A DNA stretch of 64,000 nucleotides. Origin: Promerops cafer (lineage: Eukaryota > Chordata > Aves > Passeriformes > Nectariniidae). The notes under the pieces are model-generated. The model did not search any database. It was not told where the DNA came from and saw only the letters and a list, made by a program, of their open reading frames with translations. The DNA is taken from NCBI GenBank assembly GCA_013398275.1, contig VZSE01008843.1, positions 1,046,072-1,110,071 of the forward strand. Reading direction: 5' to 3'. Made by a program: the position numbers and the translations under genes. Positions 41,594 through 56,500 of the stretch are shown here, in pieces (the stretch's first letter is position 1; every line of letters starts with the position of its first letter).

Positions 41594-44500
41594 CTGCGTG
41601 AGAAGCACAACCAATATACAGAATTTATAGTTATATAGATTGCTTTTTTATAACTTTACACACTTACAGGTGAGAAACAAGAGTAAACTACCCCCCCATA
41701 TATATACCAACAGAATATAATAAAATAATAAAATACCAACAGCATTTTATCCTAGTCCTGAAATTCTAATTAAATTATTATGCCCTGAGGATTTTTATAT
41801 TCTCATCTATATCATCAATTTCACTGATGTTATAGAACTATCAAAATGCATCTTACTGCTAATAAATGCTATTAATCCCATATAATGATGTGCACAACTC
41901 TCTATAATAACACCATGTACTACTTGGGGTGCTCAATGTCTAATTACTTTCTCAACCAGATGCAGCAATGGGAAAACAACAGCATCCTGCAATACTAGTG
42001 ATAGACACACAGATACTGTAAGACACAATGACATGGTTTCTGGATATTCTCCACTATCAGGAAGATTCAAAATAGTAAGAAAATCAAAGTGATGAAAAGT
42101 ACTCTTTTTCAGTGTGCTGGTTTTGGATTGGATAATTTTTTTTTTTTTTACAGTAGCTGGTATAGGACTGTGTTTTGGATTTGTGCTGGAAACAGTGTTG
42201 GTAACACAGGGATGTTTTTGTTACTGCTGAGCAGAGCTTACAGAGTCAAGGTCTTTTCTGCTCCTCACACTGCTGGGCCGGGGTGTAGGCTGCAGGTGGG
42301 CAGGAAGTTGGGAGGGGAGACAGATGGGAGAGCTGACCTCAACTGACCCATGGGATACCCCATATCATATAATGTCGTGCTCAGCAGTAACAGCTTTAAT
42401 GAAAGAAGTAGAAAAAAAAGGACATTCAGAGTGATGGCATTTGCTTTCCCCAAGAGCCCTGCTTAGCTGGAGATGGCTGAACACCTGCCTGCCCATGGGA
42501 AGTGAATGAATTTCTTATTTTGCTTTGCTAGCATGTGTGACTTTTGCTTTACCTATTGAATTATTCTTATCTCAACCCATGGTTTTTCTCACTTTTACCC
42601 TTCCAATTCTATTCCTCATCCTGCTGAGGAGGGTTAAGTCAGTGGCTACATAGGGCTACATGGGGCCTATCAGGGTTAAACCACAGCATTCAGTTAAGGC
42701 AATTATTTTCTCCCTACTACACGTGTTTGAGAACACTATGACATAAGCATCTGAAAATAGCCACAATTGCTTTTTAAGTCATTTTTCAGTTACAATATTC
42801 TTCTTGCATAAAGCCTTACCGGATGGTGAGTTCCAGTATCTGTGCCAGTCTATCGTGAAGCAAGTTTGCCTAGGGAAAAAAAAAAAAAAGATATTGAACT
42901 GAGCTACAACAGGTGTGTCAGGCCATACTCAGGTGACTGTGTTCCACACTGCCACATGTAAATCTAGGCCACGTTTCTTAATTTCCTTTCTCACTGCTGC
43001 AAGGATTCTGAGCCTTAAAGATGCATTTGAAATTGAGTGAGCCTGTCCTGGAGTGTCAAGAATTATATAGCAAATTCTGCTGTTGCAGACAGGAATTTAG
43101 CAAACCTGAAATACATTTACTTATTTAAAATACATAGTGGGTTAAATGCTGTTCCAGTTATCCCAGAATGAAACAGGAATGGACTGTGAACCTGGATTTC
43201 AAAGATAGCAAGGAAAGTATTAAGGTGAAGAGTGTAGAAGTTACCCATTACCTTCCAAATGGTTTAGGAACAAACAAAAACACACTTCAGATTACTGGAA
43301 GCTCTCAACATTGACAGCAGTGGAGACGAAATGAAGAACTGAACTTCTAAAGAAGTAACATCAGCAGTGACATGACAACTTAAATCACCTTCAGTCAGCA
43401 CATGCCCACTAATGCCTCCACTGATATCCTCAGGGCTAACATTTTGCTGAAACTCACTTTGGTTTCACATTGAGCTGCGATTTCTTCAAACGGTGCTTTT
43501 TGGAACTTTTCAATCACAAGACGCCTTTTTTCCTTTTCCTGTTCTTCAAGTCCATTGTTATCTTAAAAGAATAATGGAAAAAAAATAAAGATAAATGCAA
43601 TCTTTGTCTATGAAGTACAAGAAATATCAAATGCGCACTGCAGAAGTGAACAAGGATTGTGCTTGAAGTGATGCAACCATTCTCAAGTGAGCTGTCATCT
43701 GGCATGGCTCCTAAAGCAAAATGCAGATAAAATTTCAGGGAGATGGTCTGAGGACCCAACTTTCCCCCTTTCTTACTAAGTCTTTAATTAAAAGTAACAT
43801 CCCTTTTACTTTATTGCCTGCACTTCTCACTTAGTGCACACAGGTTCAGATTCAAGAGGAAACAAGAATCTCCCATTATCATGCTGACAGGTGGCCAGAG
43901 TTTTCTATCAGAATTTGGGAAAAACCAGTTCAACCTCCATAAGCTAACTGAACCTACAAGCAGCTGGAATTTTCCAGCATCAGATGAATTTAAGTACCTC
44001 AGGGATTAGGCACACTTGGAATACTGTCAGATTAAATTACTGTTTAGAATGTGTCCACTGTTCTAAATATCAATGTTTAATCCGTATTTTAAACAGGATT
44101 TTGGAAGACTGCAAAGCATTAATTAGCAACTATTTATAGTAATATGTAATAAGCAATCTGGATAATTATGTGTTCTCACAGCCAGGTCACTTGTTAGAAA
44201 AATATTCTTTTAAAAAAATCTTAGTACTTTAAAATCCACGATATGTAATTTACAACTTATTTTTTGAATGCACTGAAGACCCGAAAATCTTAATACATAA
44301 AAAATACTCAGGTTACTTCATAAGTAATCACTCAATGTAACTTGAATATCTCACATTTATAGCTTTATCTGTAGCACAAATATAATAGATGACAGGCATT
44401 TCCAGATGCTTTTCACTCAGTCCCATTAACTTCAGAAAGTGAATTCACTAACATTATCAAGATATAATTTCAGAAATTTAGAAATAAATAACTGGAGTTC

Positions 44501-47500
44501 TAAATAAATTTACTAGCTGAAAAGAAACGAAAGTAATATTTTATGTTATTCTGGCCTCTCCTTTTCTTCAGCAATTCTATAGTAATTGAGAACTATGCTG
44601 CACAAACACAACTGTAATGAATCTTACCAATGGCTTTCTTCAAAGCTTCAAAGGTGATTTCTTCAGTATTATCAACCTAAACACATAGAAACAAAACTCC
44701 TTAATCATCACATACAACATATAAGCTTCTAAAAAATAAGGAATATGATAAACACAGAAGGCCAAAACAGCCAGAACTTTTCTGCTTTACAAGTCTCCAA
44801 TAACTTTATTTGGACTTTCCGTGACAGCCAACAGATCACTAGTTCACATTTTTAAGTCACTGAAATTAGTGAGGAGATTTTTATCAAATGAGATCAAGGA
44901 AAACTTTCCAAATTGTAGTCAAGATGCTCTATGGCAACAATACTTTATAAATGGATTTGGATTTTGGCAGAAGAGTCCTTTAGGTCAGGAATAAGCTGCA
45001 GTGTTTCTATGCTGTAATATCTCAGTACTGGTTCTTAGGCAGCTGTTGCCAATAACGTCAGCTGCTTCCTGAGACTCGCTGAGTTACCAGCAATGTGATG
45101 CTGAAACAGGAGTGCAGAGTGGAAAATGGTTACTGCTTTAAGCTAACTTTGTACCATGGTGGATCCAAATAATTTGGTGCTTGCATCATAAACACTGGAG
45201 TTAAAGGGCTCTTCATAACAAGCTACGCCTGATGCATTGAGAAAATTTGTTCATCTACTGATATGAATATCTATTTGCTGCTGCAGATGTACTTCACCAG
45301 GAATTGCTTGAGGATGCAAAATTATCAAAGTGTTTCAATTCATTATAGACCTAGTTTCTATACCAGTAAATATATTTATAGTGAAGCTACCCTCTTGGCA
45401 TTAGGGGAGAATGCTTAGATGGCAGAACAGTCTTCACCTGAACATAACATGGTTTCTTAACTTGAACTTCCCCACTTCGATGTAATGTAAACAGGCAGCA
45501 CTTTCATTTTTCCTGATAAACACTAACTCTTTAGAATGGTCCAATATAATTTAAAGTAAGAGGTAGGGTAGCAAGAAGTTCCTCTATTCCATTCAGAAGA
45601 TTATGAGTTCTTTCAATTTTTTAATTCATTGGCTTGAACTACTGTTAAGGGAAAAGGAGGTAGCTGTTTCCTTTTTACATGAGCGTTATTTCATGAGCTA
45701 CAGCTGTAAATTGTATTTTTCTAACAGGTTTTACTTAAGAATATATTCTCTAGCTCTGAATAAATAAAAATTAATAAATAAACAGTGAAACACCTTTTTT
45801 GTCAAATATTTGTAGATATGGCTACAGATCAAGAGTATTCAGGTTCTGAAATTATCTCTTCTACAACTTACATTGGTAAATGTTAGTTGTTTATGGCTGC
45901 CTTTCATAGTGCTAGTTAACCTCCACATTGGTTGCTGATATTACCCAGCATTATACTTGGTTAATTAATACCACAGAAGCACTACCTGCATTTACAAGTG
46001 CTTTCACCTTATAAATGGAGATAACTATGGAATAACTCACCTTCCTGAACAGGAATCACTAACAGACTTGGCACCACAGAAGAATTGCATTTGTATTGTT
46101 CACAATAACAGCTATTTTATGGATAAACAGTCTTCTATCTCAGTGCAAAGATGATACCATACATCATTACATCCTAAAACTTCCATTAATTAAGCAGGTA
46201 ATCCTCTCAATCATAAAGATTTATGCTTGTTTTCTTGCAGTTCAGTTCTGCTAATGCTTATGGATTGCTAGACTGACTAATCTACACAGCAAGAAAACCA
46301 GATTTCATATACAGGTGTGAAGGTGCAGTCAGCTAACTGGAAAATACTGCTTTCTCCTTTGCCTTGTAAACAAACCTCATAAAGCAAGTAAAGGAATACT
46401 TTGCTTCCTGTGCTCCTGATTAATAAAATTCTTGTTTTTAAGAGATAAAAAGGAATTAATTATCTAACACACTGGACTACATTAAGACTACATTAAGCCG
46501 AGAACCCATAAAAAGATATTATCTACAACCACTGCATCCCCTTCAAAAAAGTCTATGTATCAATGCTTGACATAACATCAGCAAAACTTGAAATCTGAAA
46601 TGGAAACTTCTCTCATTTAATTCTACTTTCAAGGGAGTTGTTCAATTCCACGTAAACACATATAATGTGTGATTTTAAAAAAGAATACTAATGTCTAACA
46701 GCCTCAGTCCTGTGAGGAGTATTTACTTGCTCCAGAAAGCTAGAGATCTGATTGTCTCACTTATTTTTCAGACACCTTTTTATTCTTTCTACTTTTATGT
46801 GTATCCTTGCTAAAGCACAAAAGCAAGAAGTGAACACAAAAGATCATCTGAGGTATCATGAGCACAAAGCAGAAAGGAATAATAATAATAGTAATAATAT
46901 TGCAAAACATATCACTTCTGTCTAAAGTAAAGCTTGCTCCTTTGCTATAGCTTAATATTGAATTTTTAACTAACAGATTAGACTCAGATTGACTCAGTCA
47001 GAAAATTTTGCTTTGTGTCTCCAGGCAGTTTGTGCTTGAAGATGTCAAAAGTAGGAATCATCTGTACCCCATCTGAGCTACCAACACCTCAATTTCAACA
47101 GTTAATCTCCATTGCAGCCAGCAGAAATCTATTCAATAAAAATCAGCAGAACCTTTAAAAATATTCAGTAGAAGTAGAAATAGAAATTTATTTTAAGAAA
47201 TGTGAGAAATGAAGTGTCAAATGATGTGGGATAATTTTAATTATAATGTGATCTTCCTAAGGGATAATTAGCATCAGCTCCTGTACCCTACATATGAACT
47301 TTTTGTTGCTACTTTGTTCCTCCTGTGACTTTTATGTGCTGCATGCCAAACTCTTCTGGAGGGGAACAGTGACAGTGGTGCACACAGCCTGCCCAGTCTT
47401 TACCTATCCCACTCAGAGACTGCAGGTCTACCACCAGGCTTCTATTTCTCTAGGTTTGTGTCTCACAGCCCCAGGTTGTTGAACAAGTCTCTCAAATACT

Positions 47501-50500
47501 TCAAATGATACAGGGATACAGATGCTGAAATTTACTGTATCCCTCAAAAGGCAAAGAAAACATTTTAGAATATTTACTTGTAAAATACCAGTTTTTCAGC
47601 ATGTAAATAAATAAATGTATTGCTACACCATAATCTGCAGTACTATCTGTGACAAAATACTTGACTCTTTTATTCAGTAAGATCAGCAGAGTGTCTTTGA
47701 CAACACATTTCTGCAAACACACAACTTAAAAAAACCAACCCCCCAAAGTATTTAATATTGCTAGAATAATCAGATATTCAACTTCCTGGGAAAACTTCAC
47801 TTACATTCCACCCCCCCTCCACTCAACATGGTGCTTGAAAATGATTTGTGATTTTCATACCTTATCCTCTGTGCTGCTGCTGCCAGACAGAATATCCACT
47901 TGAAGAGACACTGTGTCCACAATACTCTTCCTTCTGGAGAGTCTGTCCTCATCTAGCACAAGAAGAAATTATCTCACTTTTTGCATAACACTCTTGGAAC
48001 ATGATCAGTCAAATTTCTACCCATTAGATGCAGATTTATTTCCATATGCCTGTCTAACCCAAGATCATCTATTTTATCATTTGAATTGTGAAAAATGACA
48101 CATTAAGAGTTACTGCTCTAAATTACTAAATATGAAGAAAAATAACCGTTTTATAGTCCCTCCCTCCTCTCATTACAGATCTTTTCAACTTTCCCCTGAA
48201 AGTGCAGAATTATAAAAATTGAGGTCCTATTCAAATGCATAATAAATACCATAGCACATGATGATACATAGCTGTTAAACCCTTTACAAAAGCCTGAACT
48301 TTTTTTTCTTTTGGTTTGGTTTTCCTTTGTTTTTTTTTCCTTTGGTTGTGAAATTGAAATATTAAGGTCTTAATTTTAAGGTATTCTGAAACAGAAAAGA
48401 GCTTAGAAGATGATTCATTGACAGAAGACACAAAGATTTCTGAATGGAAATGAACAACAATCCTTCCTTATTCTTGTTGCTACAAGTACCATATTCAGCA
48501 AGTCTAAAAATCTACTGGGTGAAAAAAATTCTCCCCATTTCTCACTTCCTACAAATATTTTAGCAGGTCCAGCTGGCCTAAGAAGTTGTCAGAATAAGAC
48601 CAACTGTGCTGATACTAAAAGAAGCACAACAATTTAATTAATGTATAAGGAGATTATGATCAAATGATCCATCAGTTGATGGAACCTCCTTCTGTGACTC
48701 CAGTCCTAGGACAATGCACCACTAGTGCTTTCTCATTTTTGACATTTAATATATTAACAGAAGATTTTAATGAACAGTAAAAATACATTTTAAGACTTGT
48801 CACAAGGATCCTTTGACAAACAGACACTTGAGTGGCCTGACTTTTGTGTACGTCATTTACAAAACCACGAATTGCAATGCCACATTTTAGATTTTAGCCA
48901 AGATCAAGACATTTGGACCTTGCTATTATTATTTGATGACTTGCACTGCACAGTTAGAAGCAGCTACAAGCACTTGATACTAAAAAAAGGAGAAGGACTC
49001 TAAAACTCCCCCACGACAAGGCAGTTTATGCTGGTTCTTCTGCAACCTTTGTTTAAACCACTTCTAGCCAAGCAAAGTGCTTTTGCAGTGCAAATATTGA
49101 GCATGAACAAACAGAATTCATTCCAGCAGAGCTGAACTTGTTCAGCTTTTAAAAACCAAGAAATAACTTTCAGAAGTCACATAAATGAAATGTCATTTCA
49201 AGATCAAGAGGGAGTGAAAGAACAAGATTACTGAAAAACACCTGAATTCTACTAATATTTGCCAGGCTCTCAGAGACCCTGAGCATTTGAAATGCATTCT
49301 GAAGGATTTACTGGATTTTTAATCCCTGATGACTCACTGGTACATGACCCAATACATTCCAAATCTGAGGAAGGCACCTCAGCCCCCAAGACAAAACACT
49401 GACAAAACCACATCTCTGCTGCCATCTTGCTGCTCTCTCTATAACTGACACACAAACACCAGAAAATACATTTCAGGGACTACTTTGGATAGAATTCATT
49501 TTTGTAATGGATGCCTCACTAAACTTGAGTATGAAATATGCCCATTTATCTCTAATTTCAACATATTAAGTGGGTAAAAAAATGGTGAGAATTACCATTT
49601 TTTCTCTTATAAAATACAGCATTCATCCACACACATGAAGGAGCCTGGGGGCTCGAGGACGGTGGTGGAGCCCCAACACCCGCTGGCCCAGCCCCTGCCA
49701 AGGCTGTCCCAGAAGCCTTGGCCCCGTTGCCCAGGGGCAATGGGAGCAGCTCTGTGTGTCACCTCACTGACAGAGACAGGACCCACCACTTGTGACAAGG
49801 GACAATGGCTTTAAACCGAAGGAGGGTAGATTTAGATAAGATAATAGGAAGTTCTACCAGAAGTTCTTTCCTGTGAGGGTGGTGAGGCACTGGAACAGGG
49901 TGCCCAGAGAAGCTGTGGCTGCCCCATCTCTGGAAGTGTTCAAGGCCAGGTTGGATGGGGCTTTGAACAATCTGGGATAGTGGAAAGTGTCCCTGCCCTT
50001 GGCAGGGGGCTTGGAACGAGATGACCTTTAAGATGCCTCTTTTCCTCGGTGAGGGACTCTATTCTTTGTGCAGTCATTACCCTGAATGGCCAGTGACTAA
50101 GATGAATCATCTTTATTTGAACAACTGAGAGCTTCTTCCAACTTTCTACAGGGTTTTGTAATGTCACTCAAAGAGGTAATTAGTACCAATACAAAAATGA
50201 TCCATATGGCTCTGCTACCTGCTCAGGAAAACAAAACAGAAAACTACCATTTGGTAGAGTACCAAATCATGAGTAAACACAACAGCAAACCCCACAGCAG
50301 CTAACATTGCTACAGGCATGGCAAGGAGAGAAACAAAAAAAAAAAGCATAAGGAAAACACTAAATCCACTAAGTACAACACAGTTTCTGGCCTAAAGGTC
50401 TTTAGGCCTTCTAAAAGCATTTTTTGACTGCACATCCTATAGGGACACACCACAGGCAGGAGAGCAGGCTGACCTACAGCTCATCTTTACCTTTCAACTT

Positions 50501-53500
50501 GTGTTTGCATTTATGAGGTTTTTTGCCTGATGGAAATAGAGTTGAATTAAATATATATATATATATGTAAAGACAAAAAATGATTGAAAGTCTTTAAAAT
50601 TATTAGTTTTCTCCCTCCCTCAAGTAAGAAAGAGAAATTGGTCTAAAAATTTGCAAATATGAGTGTCTTTCCAGTTGTTAAGAAGTATCAAGACATGAAA
50701 CAAAGACAAGATGACAAAATAATGTCTGTAAGTCATTGTTAAGCATCATAACACTGATATTTGGAAATAGAAATAATTAGGATGAAATATTTCCTGGCTT
50801 TTTGGGTTCAACCCTAGGTTTCACAGGAATATAGAAAAAAATGGATCTTTTTAAATTAAGATTAATGATCTCTTTCAAAACACTACATTCTAGCATTATA
50901 ATATTAATAGCAGAAATGTAACATTTCATTGCATTAAAAAAAGAAAAGCTTAGGAATGTCAAAATATTCATGTGGTCCTGATTTAGTTAATGAAAAGCTT
51001 GGGAAGCTCAATATTCCACAGGATTAGAGATTAATGAATTTAACTAGCTGTGGCAACAGTCAAGTAACAAGTTTTGGTTGCTGCTCTTTATAAAAAATTC
51101 CAAGATCCCCGAACCTATCTGATTCACCTTTACGAAGACTTAGGATAAATATGGCAATTTCTCATCACCTGCAGAGGCAGTTAATCACACACTTTCAGCT
51201 AAACTCAATTAATGCTGATGCCAGAACTTACGTCTCTTCCTGTGTGGGAATGCATTTTTAGCAAAGTATACAAGAAAACCTTACTGAGGTCATTTGGGTA
51301 CAAATATATCTGAGTTTCTAGAAGAGGCTTAACATAAATTTCAAACCAGGCTATCTTCCTCACTCCATTCTCATTCACTCAAAGTCTGTAACATTTACTG
51401 AGTTGCTGCCCACCTCTTCTGCCAATACTAAAATATAAGCTTAACTGTTTTTTAGATGCCAGAAGAAATAAGTATAGGAACATCATCCTGACAACCAGCA
51501 ACTGAAAAAAGACACTGTGGCTATTCTGGAACATATCACTAATGTGCCTGCTTGCATTTGGGACAAAATCACACCTGCTGTCTGGAGAACTCTATTCCTC
51601 CCACAATAACTATCCAAAAGAGAGATTCAAGAGCAGGCACCAGTATCTCTGAATGAGACTGCAAGAGAACACATCTGGCATTCACTGTCTGTATGTACTT
51701 TGGTGCTTTCTATGTGTGAGCTAGAAAATACAGAAATCACATTTTACTGCAAGGTACTTTAAAAATGCCATGCTTTGGGCTGGGGTATCCCCTAGTCTAT
51801 TACAATAGCAAACAGTTATATACAGCCACAAAACACACATGGTTAAGAACAAATTCTTCAATCATTTTTTTTCAGTAATTTGCCCAATTGGCTGTCGAAA
51901 ATATATTAAAAGCCAAAAGCACACAAATGTCACATACTAGCTAGTCCTTATCACATTATTCACTCAGCCTGTGCAGCACGAACTCCCACAAGCCTTCCTC
52001 AGGCAACACTTCATTTCCACTGTTACCTGACACTAAGCTTGCATAGATATCTGATGGAGGAAAATATCTCATTCTTGCTTAAATGAACATCTGCTCACTG
52101 ACAATTTAACTAAGACAAATAAATCAGCACAAGACTGTATGGCAAAAGGATGGAGTATCTTTCATCCAATGTTTACATGAAAGGTATAAAGTAAGCTGGC
52201 TTGTATATTCCTTCCTCATTTTCTAGATCAAGTTAGCTCAGGTATTCTTTTGAAGCAAAGACGTCATTAAAAAGAGTCAAAGTGGGTTCTAGGATTTTCT
52301 GCCTCACTTCCATTCTTTGAGGGAAAAAAAAAATCTTAAAAGGACAAATAGTTGAAACTTCCTAGCAATAATACAGTAGCTAATGAGAAAAAAAAAACAC
52401 CATAAGAAGACAAAATGATCTGAGGAGGTTTTGTTGCCAAACAGTCACATTACATTTCATTGGCACACAACACATTAGGAAAACATTATTAATAACTGGT
52501 ACTAAGTGGTGTTGCTACTAATCACCACTTACCTGTTACCTGGGGCACATATGGAACTGACAATCTTTCCACATTGTATCCACTGCCTCCTAATGATTCT
52601 GCAATCTTGTTCGTCAGGAAAAATAAATCTTTTTCATCCTTCTCTAAGGATTTTGGAAGACTGTCAAAACATATATTTGAAGTTATTGTCTGCCAATAGA
52701 TATCTGTTGGTTAAGTAAATTATTTTTCTAATGTCTGTAAGCAACCAAGAAGGGTCAATGGTAGTGATTTGATGGAAATAAAGCTTGGTCAGTCTTTTAG
52801 GAATGAATACACACCTAAAATTAGTCCACTGAAAACCTCTGCAGTATTTTAGATTACTTTACCTGAACACTTCTTGTTTATCTGAAATATGTCCTTCACC
52901 TATTTGGCTACATCTTGAGAGAATATGATCTCTGTTAAATTAAAAAAAAAACCTGCACAGCAACAGTAACACGAATAGTAATTAATTGCAATAATTGTCG
53001 TTTGCCAGCAGTGTGCCCTTGAGGCATAAAGATGGAGGGTATCCTGAGCTGCATCAGGAGGAGCACATCAGGAGGTGGAGGGAGAGATCCTTGCCCTTTA
53101 TTCAGCTCTGGTAAGGCCACACCTGGAGCGCTGAGTCAGGAGCTGGGCCAGCCAGGACATGTAGGGAGCCCACCACAGGGTCACTGAGGTGGATTACGGG
53201 GCTGGAGCATCTCTCTCCAATGAAGACTGAGAGAGCTGGGCCAGCTCAGCATGGAGAGGATAAGGTGGATCTCATCAGTGTGTACAGCTCCCTTAAGGGA
53301 GGGAGGGTGGAAAGGCCTCAGAAATAGGCACCTCTCAGTGCTGCTCTGTGACAGATCTAGAGGCAATGGACACAAACTGACACACAGAAGGTCCTGTCTG
53401 AACATCAGGAAACACTTTTTTGTGCAAAGGTGAACGTGACCAAGCACTGGTGCAGGTTACACAGAGAGGTTGTGGAGTCTCCATTCTTGGAGATATTCCA

Positions 53501-56500
53501 AAGCATCTGGATGTGGTCCTGCATAGTCTGCTCTAGGTGACCCTGCTTAAGCAGGGGGCTTGGACCAGATGACCTCAAGATCCCTTCCAGCTTCACCCAT
53601 TCTGTGATTCAGTGAAAATTTATTTTGCTGTGTTAGCACACTAAGCATCCTATTGTGCATAAATGCCTCTGACTATAATAAAAAAGTCTGAAGTCTGATT
53701 TTTTTCCCTGTAAGTGTACATGCTTTTAATGCTTGGGTTTCTTCTGCCTGTCCAGAACACCATAAAATCTCTGATTTTTTTCACATATGGAACATTTTTC
53801 AATGATGTATGCAAATGATATATTTTAATAGCAAAATAGGGACTTCACTGTCCAATAATTCCCATTTTCTATCTACTTACTTGCATTTGTCTTTGAAAAT
53901 TGTTTCTGGTAGAAAATAAGCTGCTTCCACACTTCTGGTTTCAATGACCTGAAAAAAAACTCCATGTCAAATGGTACAAATGGAGTAGTTTCACAGTTGT
54001 TTTCTTCAATACCTAACCTTCACTAACATCCACCTCAACACAAAAGAGATGTGGGATTTCTTTTAACCAGGGAAAGACTGTGGCTCTCATCCTTTAGACT
54101 AAAAATCTGGTTCTCATGGTCTTGTGCATGTCAGTACTGTTTTACCAAAGACAGTGGGCCTGTAAAGTCTCATACCAGATGGAGATTTGGTCCTTTATAT
54201 ATGGTACTGTAAGCAAAATAAAACGCTGTACCTTGAGAGAAGATTATTTCGTTTATAATTTTAAGAGTCAGCAAGTAATGCCATGAGAGACTGAAGATCA
54301 AGAACAATGTCAGTGGACACAAATATGGGACATCAACACCACAAGCAAGTACCTGACACAAGTTACTTACTGATTTTACAGTAGACTGTGTATTGTTCTA
54401 AATTACCTGAATTATTTAACCATGTGTTACCTTGCTGACATGCTGACAAAAGGCAGGAACTGCAATCATCTGACTCAGGAAGTTTAGATATGCTGCAACC
54501 AATGCCATGAGACCACAACGATTAAACATTGGCAGATTATCCTCATTGATGATGGCAATGTCCTGAAATATAAGGGGTAGCATTATGTTTTCCAAAGTTA
54601 GCACGCTGTCCTGAATATATGGAAGTCAAAATTATCATTGGTAACTCTACCTGATATATGATGTTTATCTGCTCTTATTTAACATTTGATACCTCTCATC
54701 TTAAAATTCCTTCTTGAAGTAGGAATATATTGATCTGAAGTTAGAGAGCTTAAGATTCCACCATTATGAAGAAAAATAAATTTACTCAACTCAAAATTCT
54801 GTTTCTCAGACAGGAAGTACAGGTTAATGACTGGTAGTCTCTTGTCCTGACCACCTGTTGATCATAACAGTTTCTCAGGAAAATTAGAAACAGCAATTTG
54901 ATAATAAAGATCACCAGTGTGAATCACAGATACAGCACAATAGAGGGAATTATTTAATGCATATTAGCACTTCTATGTTTATTCAGATTGCATTATTTTT
55001 GCTCTAGTAAAATTCCTAATATCATTTCCATCAAGTAAGGATTTGGTTGAATGACATTTTAAAATTAAGGATGCACACAGCATTTCAGATGTTTTATAAT
55101 ACAGCTGCACATTTGGGAAGAAGGTTAGTGACAGACAGAGTGAACTGGGAATACAGGGCCTGATTTCATCGAATTTCCAGGGCACTTGTTAGCAGTAGTT
55201 TATTTTTGATTTCAACACAGATGAACTTAGTAAGTTATCCAGTTTCCCTGAGGACTGTATGCAAGTATGAGTTAATATTTGAACCTATTAAGGAAATGTT
55301 AAGGAATAAAGCCTAAGGCATGGACAGAATTTTACTCTAAGGTAAGATTAAATAGCCTGGTTTAGTAACTATTCCCAACCAATCAATTATACAGAAGTTT
55401 TCATCCTGGGTGCAGACAGTCCATATACTTTATACAGAACACAAGCTCATAGGTTGGGAGAACGCCATGTCAATCTGCTAATGAGTATCAGTGATTCTAA
55501 TAAATGTTTCAACAAATTTCCACATCTGCTGGTTTTCCTGAACAACACATGCTGTGGAAGTTTGTTACAAAACTGATTAGATGAAGTTTCCCCATTAATA
55601 AGTGGTACATACAAAGTGCACTTCCTTAGTGATCAATCAAGTTCAGACCAAATTATGAGACTTCCAGTTTGAAGATCAATATACAAAACCCCCAAGTTCT
55701 TCACATCTCCAGTTACACATATGAGTTGTCAATGAACCCAACACAGACTCATACCTGCAAGGCAATAGCTACTCGAATGAGGTCAATAACCACTTCTTCA
55801 TTGGCCAGTTCAATTGTGGTAAGAGCTAGAGATGTAAACAGGAGTTCAAAGTTTTTTTGGACATTGTCTTCTTCTTTGCAACCTAAGTAGATGTGTCTGT
55901 ACAACTGCTGACCATGCTATAAAAGAAACAAAAGGGAAAATGGGTATTAAATAATAGAATAATTTAGGTTAGAAAGGATATTTGAAGGTCTTCTAGTCCA
56001 ACTCTCTATTCCAAACAGGGCTAACTTTGATGTTCAATTAACTGAGAATTAAAAAAAAAAAAAAAGGATAAAATACATGGTGTACACATACATACAGAAA
56101 CAAGTACATGATTAATCAAGTAGACCTTAAGTTTCTAATAACAGCTTCTTAATAAACACTGTACTGTTCTATTTTATTCACAAATGTACAGATAAAGGAG
56201 ATGATACAGAGAATTGCATGATTACTGCACAGCATTAGATGTTGGAATTCATTTCCTGTCAAAATATTAGAAAAAAAATAATTGCCCATTTATGAAAAGG
56301 AGACACCAAAAAGTAATTGTGAAATATTTTTCAAAAACATTTGAGTAACTGAGGAGCTCCAAGTGTTATCCTTGTGAAGACATCAAATTTGTTCATTAAG
56401 CAACTCCCCTCAAACAGCAAACCAAGAAAAAATTCTTCTAGGAGGTGTTTCAGAAGGTGAGCAGGGCTCATTTACTGCTGTGTGCAGGGAGGGTGCAGCT

